The translations under genes and the position numbers were made by a program. Positions 37,990 to 47,078 of a stretch of DNA of 64,000 nucleotides are shown in pieces. The first letter of the stretch is position 1. Each line of letters begins with the position of its first letter. Under the pieces are notes generated by a model. The model saw nothing but the letters and a program-made list of their open reading frames with translations. It made no database searches and was not told where the DNA came from. Source of the stretch: Planctomycetota bacterium (GTDB lineage Bacteria > Planctomycetota > UBA8108 > UBA1146); assembly GCA_014240375.1 (NCBI GenBank), contig JAAZXB010000003.1, positions 62,001-126,000 on the forward strand, in the 5' to 3' direction.

Positions 37990-39450
37990 CTACCTCATCT
38001 GATCGACGATGCGCAGTTGATCGCTGTTTCGCAGCAGATCCTTACATCTCTCCATGCATTCCTGCGCAACTTCACCCGCTGAGACCCCAATAACCCCTCC
38101 GCCGCGAATCCCAGGCAGGGCATCTTCGAGTCTCCGAGTCAACGCCTCGGCAGCCCCCAGGGCCGGATGGTCGAGCAGCACCCAGAGACCCGACTCACTG
38201 GTTTCAATCCAGTCGGTGCCACGCAACAAATCGATATCCACCAGTCGATTCGAACCCACGGCATGCTCGAGGAGTAACACTCCCGGCGCTGGACCACCCC
38301 GCTCGACCGCACGTAGACGGGTGGCGAGGAGTCGGCTGAAGCGATTCTCGGGGTCCTCCACCTGTGGGGATTCACTCTCCTCCGGCGGAGGGCTCAATCG
38401 CTCGAGAAGCGGCAGCATTTGTAACACCTTGAACAGTTCTCGGCGTCCAGCATCGGGGTCTCTGGCGAGAAATCCGAGCCAGGAGCCGTCATGTGGCAGC
38501 CCGATCAGCGGACCAAACTGCCCCACTCCGGTGGGCAGGGGTTGTTCCTCATCGAGTGGATCACCGAGGCTTCTCAACACCGCTCCCCGATCGCGCCCTC
38601 CGACCGTCAGGCCCAACTGATCATCGCTGGAATTCAACTCAGCCCAGCCGAGAAAGGCCGGATCGTCGAGCACCCATCTTCTCAGCGCATCGACCAGTAA
38701 CTCCCCATTCATTCGCGCCTCTAGCAACACCCTTATCGCAGCGAGCCCATCGGGCTGAAGATCTTTCGGTGCGTACTCGACACCGTGGGGAAGGACCAGT
38801 CTCTTCAGTTCTTCTTCTGAAACATCGGCCAGGCCTGTTGCCGAGGAAGGACTCGATTCGATGATCGAATCCTCAGAAAGTTCAGCATGCCTGTTTTCCT
38901 CGAAATCACTGTATCCTTCGCCATCTTCTTCGATCTCTTCAAAGATCTTGTCGAACAGTTGATGATTGTGACTGCCCTCGATGGGACGGTCGAAGCGCAA
39001 GCCCGTCGGTGGGGATGGCTGCTTCGCATCCACGATCCAGATCAAACGATCGCAATAGTCTCGATAGGCCCGGTAGTCCTCATCGGACACGGACACCTCG
39101 CCACAACTGACCACGACAAATTTGAAGTTGGATTCATCCGGAGTGGGATGCTCCGCCAGTGCTTCTTCGAGAGATTTGACGGTGAAGAGTCTCACCTCTT
39201 GATCTTCAAATTTCTCCCCTTCCTCGGTGAGGAGAAGGAGCTGACGATGGAGATCATATTCATCATCGGGATGTCCGTTGTGGATCAGTAGCAGCGCCCT
39301 GTTCGCGTGGCCCAAGTCTCCGGAGACTTCTCTGAAGGCTTGCTCTTGCATCTCCTTGGCCCTCTGCCTGGGAGAGCGCCCAGCATTCCCATCGTCGGCA
39401 GGACCGATAAGATCTCCGACGTCAGGCTCCGGGGGCTGATTTTCGACCAA
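37990..39450 (-). CDS. Unrecognised soluble protein with a possible GAF-like region and degenerate GGDEF-like tail
   Basis: Acidic protein of 486 residues without signal peptide or membrane helix; not assigned. Residues about 55-150 look like an alpha/beta domain (ANRALLLIHNGHPDDEYDLHRQLLLL; FKFVVVSCGEVSVSD). A disordered acidic linker follows (about 165-215). The middle contains GLTVGGRDRGAVL and ends in a helix like that of GAF domains (RRELFKVLQMLPLLERL). The last 130 residues have the helix/strand rhythm of a GGDEF domain (RFSRLLATRLRAVER, GVLLLEHAVG, GLWVLLDHPALGAAEALTRRLEDAL, GVIGVSAGEV) but have no GGDEF loop, so no cyclase activity would be expected. That is an inference. TTG start at 39450 with AGGAGA six bases upstream. 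It lies between the VWA gene and mutS2. Confidence 0.65.
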   Translation of the reverse strand: MVENQPPEPDVGDLIGPADDGNAGRSPRQRAKEMQEQAFREVSGDLGHANRALLLIHNGHPDDEYDLHRQLLLLTEEGEKFEDQEVRLFTVKSLEEALAEHPTPDESNFKFVVVSCGEVSVSDEDYRAYRDYCDRLIWIVDAKQPSPPTGLRFDRPIEGSHNHQLFDKIFEEIEEDGEGYSDFEENRHAELSEDSIIESSPSSATGLADVSEEELKRLVLPHGVEYAPKDLQPDGLAAIRVLLEARMNGELLVDALRRWVLDDPAFLGWAELNSSDDQLGLTVGGRDRGAVLRSLGDPLDEEQPLPTGVGQFGPLIGLPHDGSWLGFLARDPDAGRRELFKVLQMLPLLERLSPPPEESESPQVEDPENRFSRLLATRLRAVERGGPAPGVLLLEHAVGSNRLVDIDLLRGTDWIETSESGLWVLLDHPALGAAEALTRRLEDALPGIRGGGVIGVSAGEVAQECMERCKDLLRNSDQLRIVDQMR

Positions 39451-39542
39451 GGGGCTTCTCCTGTGTGAAGGGCAATGGGCATAGATCTCGATGAAACCGC
39501 TTCTGGAGCGGCTCGTCAACCACGCTTCAAAAGAGTCTCATA

Positions 39543-40760
39543 TCACCGAATTTCGGTGTATCGGCCATGGTTACTGCGGGCCAATCGCCTCAAGAACTCT
39601 CTCGCCTTCGCCTCGTCCTGGCGTGGAGCCTCTCCGGCAAACAACCCGTAGCAATGGATCCTGGTGCCACGGTAGCGATTCCAACGACTCACCGCGTCGA
39701 GGATCAGCGTCGTAGAAGTCTCATCCCCCACCGTCGGACTACCATCCGAAAGCAGATAGATGGTATCGACTTCACGATCTGCGAACGCCGCTTCGAGGGC
39801 TCCGTAGGAGTTCGTCTCTCCCCCCGCTGTCAATTTCTGGACAAATCGAATCGACTTTTTGAGACTTGCTCCCTGTGCCTTGACCAGTTTGGTCGAAAAT
39901 CTCAGTACCCCTTCACTGAAGGCCACCACCGAGAATCGACTTTTTGGGCTCAATCCCGATTCGAGAGCGCGACACAATTCGGTGCGTGCGACTTCGATCC
40001 GTGACCCACCCACCGATGTTTCGGCCAGCATACTTCCAGAAATATCGAGCAGGAACACCACACGTTCGCTGACGATCTCGCCGTACAATCCTTGACGCAC
40101 GGCAGTTCCAAGACTCTTTTCTTCATCTTCATCCGAGGAGGGTGAGATGGCGGGAGGATCCCAGGTTGACATGTTTTCGCGCCACCATACTCTCCAGGCG
40201 GCAGCACTGTGACCATGCGACTGAGTTGTCAACTCGCCCAAGGCGTCACTGAAATCCTCCAGCAACCGCCCCTTTGCATCGGGCATACGCTCGATCAATG
40301 CATCGACCACTTGCTTGACTCGATGATCTCGTAATCCCCGCACCGCCTGGGCCACTACCAGCCAGGAACGATCCTCGAGACAGTGGAGAAGTTCGGGACG
40401 TGACAGACTCTGGGGCCACGCTCGCGCCACTCTCAGCGCATCGATTCGGCGCGAAACATCTTTTGATCCCCTGACGACAGTTCGCACTGCTTCCATCGCA
40501 CCCTCCGATTCGAATTTACGAAGTAGACGGAGCGATTCCTGATGAACCAACAAACTCTCGTGCGGAAGCCCATAGCGGAGCATCAGTTCGGCGCTTTTTT
40601 GCTGATCCAGTGCTCCGAGGGTCTCCATGGCATCGCAGATCGCCGATTCGTTTCCCTTTTGTAATCCAGCCATCAAGGCGACCCGCGCCTCCTCGAACTG
40701 ATCAGGAATACCGGTGATTGCGGTGTTGAAAAAAAGCAGATAACTGGCGAGAAGGGCCAT
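39543..40760 (-). CDS. HEAT-like repeat and von Willebrand factor A domain protein
   Basis: Protein of 405 residues. A hydrophobic N-terminus (MALLASYLLFFNTAITGI) could be a signal anchor or signal peptide. Residues about 25-200 are helical HEAT-like repeats (LRLLRKFESEGAMEAVRTVV, DALRVARAWPQSLSRPELLHCLEDRSWLVVAQAVRGLRDHRV in outline). The VWA domain follows at about 225-405 with an intact MIDAS metal site DISGS, GGETNSYGALEAAF and the loop LLSDGSPTVGD. Such proteins are frequent in planctomycetes; partners are unknown. It overlaps the FHA gene by one base (TGATG), so the two are co-translated. Confidence 0.83.
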   Translation of the reverse strand: MALLASYLLFFNTAITGIPDQFEEARVALMAGLQKGNESAICDAMETLGALDQQKSAELMLRYGLPHESLLVHQESLRLLRKFESEGAMEAVRTVVRGSKDVSRRIDALRVARAWPQSLSRPELLHCLEDRSWLVVAQAVRGLRDHRVKQVVDALIERMPDAKGRLLEDFSDALGELTTQSHGHSAAAWRVWWRENMSTWDPPAISPSSDEDEEKSLGTAVRQGLYGEIVSERVVFLLDISGSMLAETSVGGSRIEVARTELCRALESGLSPKSRFSVVAFSEGVLRFSTKLVKAQGASLKKSIRFVQKLTAGGETNSYGALEAAFADREVDTIYLLSDGSPTVGDETSTTLILDAVSRWNRYRGTRIHCYGLFAGEAPRQDEAKAREFLRRLARSNHGRYTEIR

Positions 40761-41410
40761 CAGTTCGCCTCCAGATCTTCCAGGTCTGCTGCAGCGATCT
40801 CATCCCTGACAATTTTCCTGGCAGTTTCTTTCAACTGCTCACGATCGACGCAACTCTCCAACAGCTTTTCTCCGATCATCCGATCGAGTGCGCGGGCAAA
40901 GGCGTTCCTTCGGCTCGGATGACTTCGTATCAACAGTGTGACCAGTTCATCGACGAGGTGGTCCGCTGCGATCTCTGCCAGCAAGTGGGATGATCGCTGG
41001 GCACTGCGATGCAATTCTTCAGCCGCACGAGGCAACTCCTCGGATTCAACGGAAGCCATCGCCACCAGTTCCGAAATGCGATCCTGATTGCGCAAGCCAT
41101 CGCAATTCATCGCAGGAAGGTCTCCGCTGGTCTCGAGAGCGAACAAGCACACCGAGCCCAGTTCAATCACTTCACCCACTACCACATCTCGGACATCCAC
41201 TCGCTCACCTCCGACATAGGTTCCATTGGAACTGCCGAGGTCAGCCACCACGAGGCGGCCAGCATCGATGGTCAGAGCGCAGTGCTGGCGGCTCAGGATG
41301 GGATCTTCCAGTTGCACACTACAACTGCGAGATCGCCCCAGAGTGATGGTCCCATCATTCAGAGGCATCTGCCTCGGGGTGCCATCGTGAATCAACAGGC
41401 GGAAATTCAT
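40760..41410 (-). CDS. FHA domain protein
   Basis: Protein of 216 residues. The FHA domain (about 1-95) has the phosphothreonine-binding residues: GRSRSC, SRQHCAL and LGSSNGTYVGG. The rest is helical (about 100-216), resembling the C-terminal helical part of FHA proteins linked to secretion or signalling. It should read a Ser/Thr-phosphorylated partner, but no kinase gene lies in the window. Overlaps the VWA gene (TGATG) and is one base from the thioesterase, so it belongs to the merR-thioesterase-FHA-VWA cluster. Confidence 0.87.
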   Translation of the reverse strand: MNFRLLIHDGTPRQMPLNDGTITLGRSRSCSVQLEDPILSRQHCALTIDAGRLVVADLGSSNGTYVGGERVDVRDVVVGEVIELGSVCLFALETSGDLPAMNCDGLRNQDRISELVAMASVESEELPRAAEELHRSAQRSSHLLAEIAADHLVDELVTLLIRSHPSRRNAFARALDRMIGEKLLESCVDREQLKETARKIVRDEIAAADLEDLEAN

Positions 41411-41411
41411 G

Positions 41412-41888
41412 CTATTCCTTCCCCGCGCTAGAGAAGCCAGCGGGATCAGTTACATCGGGATCAATTACATCGGGATCAATTACATCGGGATCGATTACAC
41501 CCTGCTGAAAAAACGACGGAAGGCGGCGCGGTCTTGCCGATTCCACATCGATGCAAGCGAGGGTGGTTTTTCCCTGACAAACTCGATCTCCTCGAGGAGA
41601 AGTGATGTCATAGCCGAGGTATAGTCGGGCCCCCTTCACCTCGAGAGCCCTGGTCTCGACCGTCAACAGATCGTCGTAGAATGCCGGGTGTTGATACGCC
41701 ACCGACACCTCGGTGACCAGGAAGCGGATCCCCTGCTGTTCCAACTGCTGGTAAGGCAACCCCAACTGGCGTAACCACTCGGTCCTGGCACTTTCGAACC
41801 AGACGACATGACGGGAATGATGGGCAATTCCTCCCTGGTCTGTTTCCTCGTAGCGGACTCGGATGGTGCAGACTCCTCGATCCCTCAT
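41412..41888 (-). CDS. Acyl-CoA thioesterase, 4HBT/YbgC-FadM family
   Basis: Hotdog-fold thioesterase of 158 residues that hydrolyses acyl-CoA esters. The family signature is clear: RVRYEETDQGGIAHHSRHVVWFESAR with the catalytic-type Asp, then LVTEVSVAYQHPAFYDDLL and LYLGYDI. About 25 extra residues at the C-terminus are a repeat of VIDPD encoded by a 15-bp minisatellite, absent from normal family members. The start overlaps merR (ATGA at 41885-41888). Substrate not evident; the propionyl-CoA genes close by point only weakly to short acyl-CoAs. Confidence 0.87.
   Translation of the reverse strand: MRDRGVCTIRVRYEETDQGGIAHHSRHVVWFESARTEWLRQLGLPYQQLEQQGIRFLVTEVSVAYQHPAFYDDLLTVETRALEVKGARLYLGYDITSPRGDRVCQGKTTLACIDVESARPRRLPSFFQQGVIDPDVIDPDVIDPDVTDPAGFSSAGKE
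41439..41498. repeat. 15-bp tandem repeat encoding VIDPD at the thioesterase C-terminus
   Basis: Four copies of a 15-base unit (ATCGGGATCAATTAC at 41454-41468 and 41469-41483; variants on both sides). Codon-phased, so each copy adds five residues to the thioesterase tail. Confidence 0.93.
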
Positions 41889-42166
41889 CGATCCGCCTCC
41901 TCTGATGGCGCGGGATCATCCGTCGAGCGCTTGAATCGGTGCTGGAACATCCGGCGAATCTCTGCCTGAGGATAGCCGAGATCCCTCCAGTGCAGGTAAG
42001 CCTTGACTGCAGTGACCGTCTGCTGGTCGTAGAGGTAGCGCCCCGTCTCGGTCACCTGAGCCGGTTCGATGAGGCGCATGGTGACCAGATTCTGAAGCAA
42101 TTGCCGGGTGATTCCGGTGCACTCCATCAGGTCTCGCGGTTTCAGTAATTCCGGTTCTGTGGACAT
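41885..42166 (-). CDS. Short MerR-type transcriptional regulator
   Basis: Protein of 93 residues made almost wholly of a MerR-like winged helix (PRDLMECTGITRQLLQNLV, RLIEPAQVTETGRYLYDQQTV, WRDLGYPQAEIRRMF). No effector-binding or metal-binding domain follows. It is the first gene of the minus-strand cluster and lies 65 bases from the divergent birA, so it could regulate both directions. Its stop overlaps the thioesterase start. Confidence 0.85.
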   Translation of the reverse strand: MSTEPELLKPRDLMECTGITRQLLQNLVTMRLIEPAQVTETGRYLYDQQTVTAVKAYLHWRDLGYPQAEIRRMFQHRFKRSTDDPAPSEEADR

Positions 42167-42231
42167 GGAATCAGGCTATCACGGGGTCCACTGCCGGGAA
42201 ACGCACGGTATCCTCTGAACCAGGAGGAATC

Positions 42232-43017
42232 GTGCACTCAAAGAAACCCTGGGAGATGCTACTTCTCCCACAGACCACCAGCACTCAGCAAGAGGGACGC
42301 CGTCTTTGCGCTGAAAGAGCGGGGGTTCGACGAGCGATCCGAGCGGTGCAACAAACCGAAGGTCGAGGACGAAGAGAAACCCACTGGGTCAGCCCGGTCG
42401 GGGGGCTCTGGTGTACCCTGACGATCCCGGCACCGCAGGGTGCCGACCCGTTCGACAATCTGCTGGTCGCCCTCGCCGCTCGCGAAGCGGTGGCAGGGCT
42501 GCTCGGTCCAGGCCAGAGTTCCCTGGCGCTGAAATGGCCCAACGACCTGATCATCCATGGCCGGAAATGGGGAGGGGTCATCGCTGAACTGTGCGGCCCC
42601 GCCGATCAGCAAGAGATCCTCTTCGGAATCGGCCTCAACCTACAAATCGAGGAAAAGACCCTCCAGCAGCATCCCGGAATACCCGAAGAAACCACCTCCA
42701 TCCTGTCAGAATTCGGTCACAGTCCCTCCCCCGAAGCGGTGTTGGAAAGTATCCTCCTGCATGTCGATCGGTTGCTGGAAGAGGACCGATCGACGGGAGG
42801 TCGAGAGAGAAGCCGCCTGCAGGTGGCTGCAGTTCTCGATACCCTGGGTCGTCGGATTCGCTGGGATGGCCCCGGCGATCAAACTGGCGAGGGTGAGGCG
42901 ATCGGAATCACCGCAGACGGAACTCTCATCGTCGAGAAGGATACTCCTGCTCCACGAGAGAGGTGCCAGCTACGATCGGCACGGATCTCTCATGTGAGAG
43001 TTCGAGAAGGTGGCTGA
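42232..43017 (+). CDS. birA: Biotin--[acetyl-CoA/propionyl-CoA carboxylase] ligase
   Basis: Biotin protein ligase of 261 residues that attaches biotin to the carrier lysine of carboxylases. The catalytic loop is QTEGRGRRETHWVSP (around residue 45), followed by LKWPNDLIIHGRKWGGVIAEL and FGIGLNL. A C-terminal SH3-like subdomain is present (RIRWDGPGDQTGEGEAIGI, GTLIVE). The N-terminal DNA-binding domain of bifunctional BirA is absent, so it should not act as a repressor. GTG start with AGGAGG upstream. It sits 30 bases before the mutase gene, in front of the operon encoding its probable substrate, the biotin carrier at 48592-49122. Confidence 0.92.
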   Translation: MHSKKPWEMLLLPQTTSTQQEGRRLCAERAGVRRAIRAVQQTEGRGRRETHWVSPVGGLWCTLTIPAPQGADPFDNLLVALAAREAVAGLLGPGQSSLALKWPNDLIIHGRKWGGVIAELCGPADQQEILFGIGLNLQIEEKTLQQHPGIPEETTSILSEFGHSPSPEAVLESILLHVDRLLEEDRSTGGRERSRLQVAAVLDTLGRRIRWDGPGDQTGEGEAIGITADGTLIVEKDTPAPRERCQLRSARISHVRVREGG

Positions 43018-43047
43018 GTCTCGAGCCACTGGTGAAAGGACGAGAAA

Positions 43048-44670
43048 TTGAAGGGTGAGGATCAACCACCTTCACGCTGGGTCCAGGAATGCTGGGAACC
43101 GTTCGTCTCCGAACATCCGGAGCGCATGGAAGGATTCCAGACCTCCAGTGGAACCCCGATAGATCCGCTCTACTGCCATGACGAAGAGTCGCCAGGTCCC
43201 GGAGAATTCCCCTTCACCCGTGGCATCCATCCCAGCATGTATCGTGGACGACTGTGGACGATGCGACAGTACGCTGGATATTCCACCCCGGAAGAGACCA
43301 ATCAGAGATTTCGTTTCCTGCTGGAGCAGGGACAAACGGGCCTCTCGGTAGCGTTCGATCTCCCCACCCAGATCGGCTTCGATTCTGACGATCCAGAGGC
43401 TTTCGGTGAGGTGGGAAGAGTCGGTGTACCGATCAACACAGTCGACGACCTCGACCAGTTGCTCGACGGCATACCGCTCGAGTCGATCAGTATATCGATG
43501 ACCATCAACTCGACTGCCCCGCTCTTGCTGGCACTGCTCCTGGCTCTGGCGAAACGCAGAGGGGTGGCCGCCGATCAGATTCGAGGGACCCTGCAGAACG
43601 ATATCCTCAAGGAGTATATCGCTCGTGGAACCCAACGATTCCCGGTAGAACCGTCGATGAGGCTGGTCGTCGATGTCATCGAGCACTGCACCAAAGAAGC
43701 CCCCTCCTTCAACCCCATCAGCATCAGCGGGTATCACATTCGCGAGGCGGGTTCGACGGCGATCCAGGAGGTGGCCTTCACTCTCGCCAACGGAATCGCA
43801 TACCTCGATGCCTGTCGTGATCGGGGTCTAGACCTGGTCTCGGTAGGACGAAGAATCTCCTTCTTCTTCAATGCTCATAATCAACTGTTCGAGGAGATCG
43901 CCAAGTTCCGAGCGGCCCGAAGGATGTGGGCAAAGATCTGTCGGGAGAGATTCCACATCGAGGATGACCGTGCCTGTCAGCTGAGATTTCACACCCAGAC
44001 TGGTGGCTCGACGCTACAAGCGAAGGAGCCTTCCAACAACATCGTTCGCGTGACGATCCAGGCTCTCTCCGCAATTCTTGGAGGGACCCAGTCGCTCCAC
44101 ACCAACAGTTGGGACGAGGCCCTCTCCTTGCCTGGCCAGGAGGCGGCTCGCCTGGCCCTCAGAACCCAACAGGTACTGGCCAGGGAATCGGCAGTCACCG
44201 ACACCATCGACCCCCTGGGAGGTGCGCCCTTCATCGAACATCTGACCGATCAGATCGAAGACGCAGCGATGACCATCATCTGCGAAATCGATGAGCGGGG
44301 AGGAATGCTCAAATCGATCGACAACGGCTCCATCCGTCGCGCCATCGAGCAAAGTTCCTACGAGGCTCAAATCGCTCGAGATTCTGGAGCCGCCACTCCG
44401 GTCGGAGTCGAGGAAGAGGGAGAGATTCCCGAGGCGCCCTTCAAAGTCGATCCAGATATCGAACAGCTGCGCCGACAATCGCTGGAAAAATTTCGGCTCC
44501 AGCGTGATAATTCAGCAGTAACTGCAGCGCTCTTGCAAGTCGAGAAAACTGCAACCGGCTCCGACAACATGATCCCAGTACTCATCGATGCGATGGAAGC
44601 GGGATGCACCCTGGGTGAAGTGTCGCGCAAGTTGTCGACTGTATTCGGGGAGACTCAAAATCATGGATAG
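43048..44670 (+). CDS. Methylmalonyl-CoA mutase, large (catalytic) subunit
   Basis: TIM-barrel subunit of 540 residues that isomerises (R)-methylmalonyl-CoA to succinyl-CoA with adenosylcobalamin. Motifs: MYRGRLWTMRQYAGYSTPEETN, GLSVAFDLPTQIGFDSDDP, SISMTINSTAPLLLAL, RGTLQNDILKEYIARG, SISGYHIREAGSTAIQE and GGTQSLHTNSWDEAL. The B12-binding domain is absent and is supplied by the next gene, as in archaeal-type split mutases. TTG start at 43048 behind AAGGACGAG. Its stop lies eight bases inside the next gene, so the subunits are co-translated. Confidence 0.95.
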   Translation: MKGEDQPPSRWVQECWEPFVSEHPERMEGFQTSSGTPIDPLYCHDEESPGPGEFPFTRGIHPSMYRGRLWTMRQYAGYSTPEETNQRFRFLLEQGQTGLSVAFDLPTQIGFDSDDPEAFGEVGRVGVPINTVDDLDQLLDGIPLESISISMTINSTAPLLLALLLALAKRRGVAADQIRGTLQNDILKEYIARGTQRFPVEPSMRLVVDVIEHCTKEAPSFNPISISGYHIREAGSTAIQEVAFTLANGIAYLDACRDRGLDLVSVGRRISFFFNAHNQLFEEIAKFRAARRMWAKICRERFHIEDDRACQLRFHTQTGGSTLQAKEPSNNIVRVTIQALSAILGGTQSLHTNSWDEALSLPGQEAARLALRTQQVLARESAVTDTIDPLGGAPFIEHLTDQIEDAAMTIICEIDERGGMLKSIDNGSIRRAIEQSSYEAQIARDSGAATPVGVEEEGEIPEAPFKVDPDIEQLRRQSLEKFRLQRDNSAVTAALLQVEKTATGSDNMIPVLIDAMEAGCTLGEVSRKLSTVFGETQNHG

Positions 44671-45088
44671 AAGTGGACCGATCCGAGTTCTTCTCGCCAA
44701 GCCTGGTCTCGATGGCCACGATCGTGGTATTCGGCTGGTTCTTCGTGCACTCAGAGATGCCGGCATGGAAGTGATCTACACCGGACTGCGGGCGACACCC
44801 GCTCATATCGTCAAGGCTGCCATCGAGGAAGATGTCGAGGCGATCGGACTCTCCAGCCTCTCCGGTGCTCACGAGACTCACTTCAAGGAGGTTTCGAGAC
44901 TACTGGAGCAAGAAGGTGCAACCGACGTGGTTCTCTTCGGGGGCGGCATCATCCCGCAGCAAGATGTCGATCAACTTCGATCGATCGGATTCGAGTGGAT
45001 CTACCCCCCCGGAACCACCCTCGACAAGATCGTCTCCGACCTGACCAGCACTCTGCGCCCCACCACCAGTCGAAATGGAGACGATTGA
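44663..45088 (+). CDS. Methylmalonyl-CoA mutase, B12-binding subunit
   Basis: Cobalamin-binding protein of 141 residues. It carries the base-off/His-on signature: KPGLDGHDRG (DxHxxG, with His as the lower cobalt ligand), GLSSLSGAH and a GG pair in VVLFGGGIIPQQD. It overlaps the large subunit gene by eight bases and the epimerase by one (TGATG). It completes the split mutase. No meaB/argK G-protein chaperone gene, which normally protects or reloads this enzyme, is in the cluster. Confidence 0.95.
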   Translation: MDRSGPIRVLLAKPGLDGHDRGIRLVLRALRDAGMEVIYTGLRATPAHIVKAAIEEDVEAIGLSSLSGAHETHFKEVSRLLEQEGATDVVLFGGGIIPQQDVDQLRSIGFEWIYPPGTTLDKIVSDLTSTLRPTTSRNGDD

Positions 45089-45534
45089 TGGAATCGTTGA
45101 GATTGGACCACATCGGAATCGCAGTCCGATCGATCGACCAGGCATTACCTCTCTGGAGAGACGCCCTTGGCGCAAAGATCGGGGATCGCGAGACGATCGC
45201 ATCCCAACAGGTAGAGGTTCTCTTTCTCGAAACCGGGGAAACTCGCACCGAGTTGATGGAACCGACCTCGTCCGATAGCGCCGTTTCTCGCTTCATCGAG
45301 AAGCGTGGCGAAGGTCTTCATCACATCGCGTACCGGGTCGAGGATCTATCCGCCACCATGAAGAAACTCGAATCGGCCGGATCAAAGCTGATCTACTCTG
45401 AACCACGGCCTGGAAGCCACTCGACGCTCATCAACTTCATTCACCCGACTTCCACCGGAGGCATCCTGATCGAGCTGGTGGAGTACACCACCGGGGATCA
45501 AATCTCGCACCCCGAAGAGGAGCGAAGCACTTGA
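45088..45534 (+). CDS. mce: Methylmalonyl-CoA epimerase
   Basis: Vicinal-oxygen-chelate enzyme of 148 residues that interconverts (S)- and (R)-methylmalonyl-CoA, linking the carboxylase to the mutase. It has [12 protein letters not shown] (first metal His), [28 protein letters not shown] (metal His) and ILIELVE (metal Glu). The ATG at 45088 overlaps the upstream stop as TGATG. The stop overlaps the carboxyltransferase start (TTGA). Confidence 0.94.
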   Translation: MESLRLDHIGIAVRSIDQALPLWRDALGAKIGDRETIASQQVEVLFLETGETRTELMEPTSSDSAVSRFIEKRGEGLHHIAYRVEDLSATMKKLESAGSKLIYSEPRPGSHSTLINFIHPTSTGGILIELVEYTTGDQISHPEEERST

Positions 45535-47078
45535 AGGAAAAGAATCGAATCGAAGCGAGACGCCGCATTGAAGCTGCCCGCGCCGGTGGTGGAGAAGCTC
45601 GTATCGATCGCCAACACAGCGCAGGGAAGTTAACCGCACGTGAGCGGATCGAAGTCCTTCTGGACGAAGGTACCTTTCAAGAGATGGACGCACTCGTCAC
45701 ACATCGCTGTAGTGACTTCGGAATGGCGGATCGGAAGGTCCCCGGAGATGGCGTAGTGACAGGCTGGGGCGAAGTCGATGGTCGTAGAATCTTCCTCTAC
45801 AGCCAGGACTTTACAGTCGAAGGAGGAAGCCTCTCTGCAACCAATGCAGCAAAGATCTGTAAGGTGATGGAGATGGCCCTCAAGGTGGGTGCACCGATGA
45901 TCGGACTCAATGACTCCGGTGGTGCGCGAATACAGGAGGGAGTCGCAAGCCTCGGCGGATACGCCGATATCTTCCTCAGGAACACCCTTGCCTCCGGAGT
46001 GATCCCCCAGTTGAGCGGCATCCTCGGACCGTGTGCCGGTGGTGCTGTTTATTCACCCGCTTTGACCGACTTCGTCTTCATGGTCGATGGGTCCAGTTAC
46101 ATGTTTGTCACCGGGCCCAATGTGGTCAAGACGGTGACACATGAGGAGGTCACTCAGGAGCAGTTGGGAGGTGCTTCCACTCACGCTTCAAAGAGTGGAG
46201 TTTCTCACTTTCGTTGTCGCGATGATCGACACTGCCTTGAAGAGATTCGAAACATTCTTTCGTACTTGCCATCCAATAATCTCGAGAGTCCTCCTGAACG
46301 GGAGTGCACCGACCCCATCGATCGTGCCGATCCGGAACTGACAACCATCATTCCAGATCATCGAGAAAAACCTTACGACATGCATGAAGTTCTGCGCAGG
46401 GTTGTCGACCAGGATTCATTGCTGGAAGTTCAACCGGAGTTTGCACGAAACATCATCACGGCGTTCGCAAGAATGGATGGAAAATCGGTCGGGATCGTTG
46501 CCAATCAACCGTCAGTCCTGGCTGGGTGTCTCGATATCCATGCCAGTGTCAAGGCAGCGCGATTCGTTCGCTTCCTCGACTGCTTCAATATTCCCATCAT
46601 CACCTTTGTAGATGTGCCTGGCTTCTTGCCCGGCACAGATCAAGAGTGGAACGGAATCATCTCCAACGGTGCCAAGTTGCTGTACGCCTATTGCGAGGCG
46701 ACCGTCCCCAAGTTGACGGTCATCACCAGAAAAGCATATGGCGGTGCCTATGACGTGATGTCTTCGAAACACATTCGCGGAGATTTGAATCTCGCCTGGC
46801 CTTCGGCAGAGATCGCAGTGATGGGTGCACCCGGCGCTGTTGAGATCCTGTTTCGCAAGGAACTGGCCAGTGCCGAAAACCCGACAGAAATTGCTACGGC
46901 TCGAACCGAGGAATATGAGGGGCTATTTGCAAACCCCTTCACTGCTGCAGAGCGCGGATACATCGATGCCGTGATCGAGGAACCTGAAACGAGAAGTCGA
47001 TTGATCGAAGGTCTCCGCTTGCTCGCAGGAAAGCGTGATCAGAACCCTCCCAAGAAGCACGGGAATGGACCTCAATGA
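45531..47078 (+). CDS. pccB: Propionyl-CoA carboxylase carboxyltransferase (beta) subunit
   Basis: Crotonase-fold subunit of 515 residues that moves CO2 from carboxybiotin to propionyl-CoA. Motifs: [12 protein letters not shown], the oxyanion-hole segments [19 protein letters not shown] and [16 protein letters not shown], and in the C-terminal half [19 protein letters not shown] and [15 protein letters not shown]. Family length is about 510-530. A propionyl-CoA preference is inferred from the mutase and epimerase in the same operon. TTG start overlapping the upstream stop; the stop overlaps the biotin carboxylase start (ATGA). Confidence 0.93.
   Translation: MKEKNRIEARRRIEAARAGGGEARIDRQHSAGKLTARERIEVLLDEGTFQEMDALVTHRCSDFGMADRKVPGDGVVTGWGEVDGRRIFLYSQDFTVEGGSLSATNAAKICKVMEMALKVGAPMIGLNDSGGARIQEGVASLGGYADIFLRNTLASGVIPQLSGILGPCAGGAVYSPALTDFVFMVDGSSYMFVTGPNVVKTVTHEEVTQEQLGGASTHASKSGVSHFRCRDDRHCLEEIRNILSYLPSNNLESPPERECTDPIDRADPELTTIIPDHREKPYDMHEVLRRVVDQDSLLEVQPEFARNIITAFARMDGKSVGIVANQPSVLAGCLDIHASVKAARFVRFLDCFNIPIITFVDVPGFLPGTDQEWNGIISNGAKLLYAYCEATVPKLTVITRKAYGGAYDVMSSKHIRGDLNLAWPSAEIAVMGAPGAVEILFRKELASAENPTEIATARTEEYEGLFANPFTAAERGYIDAVIEEPETRSRLIEGLRLLAGKRDQNPPKKHGNGPQ

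Noticed and set aside
42167-42231. Cobalamin or biotin riboswitch before birA and the mutase genes
   Set aside because: The gap is only 65 bases and lacks the B12-box; there is no room for the aptamer.
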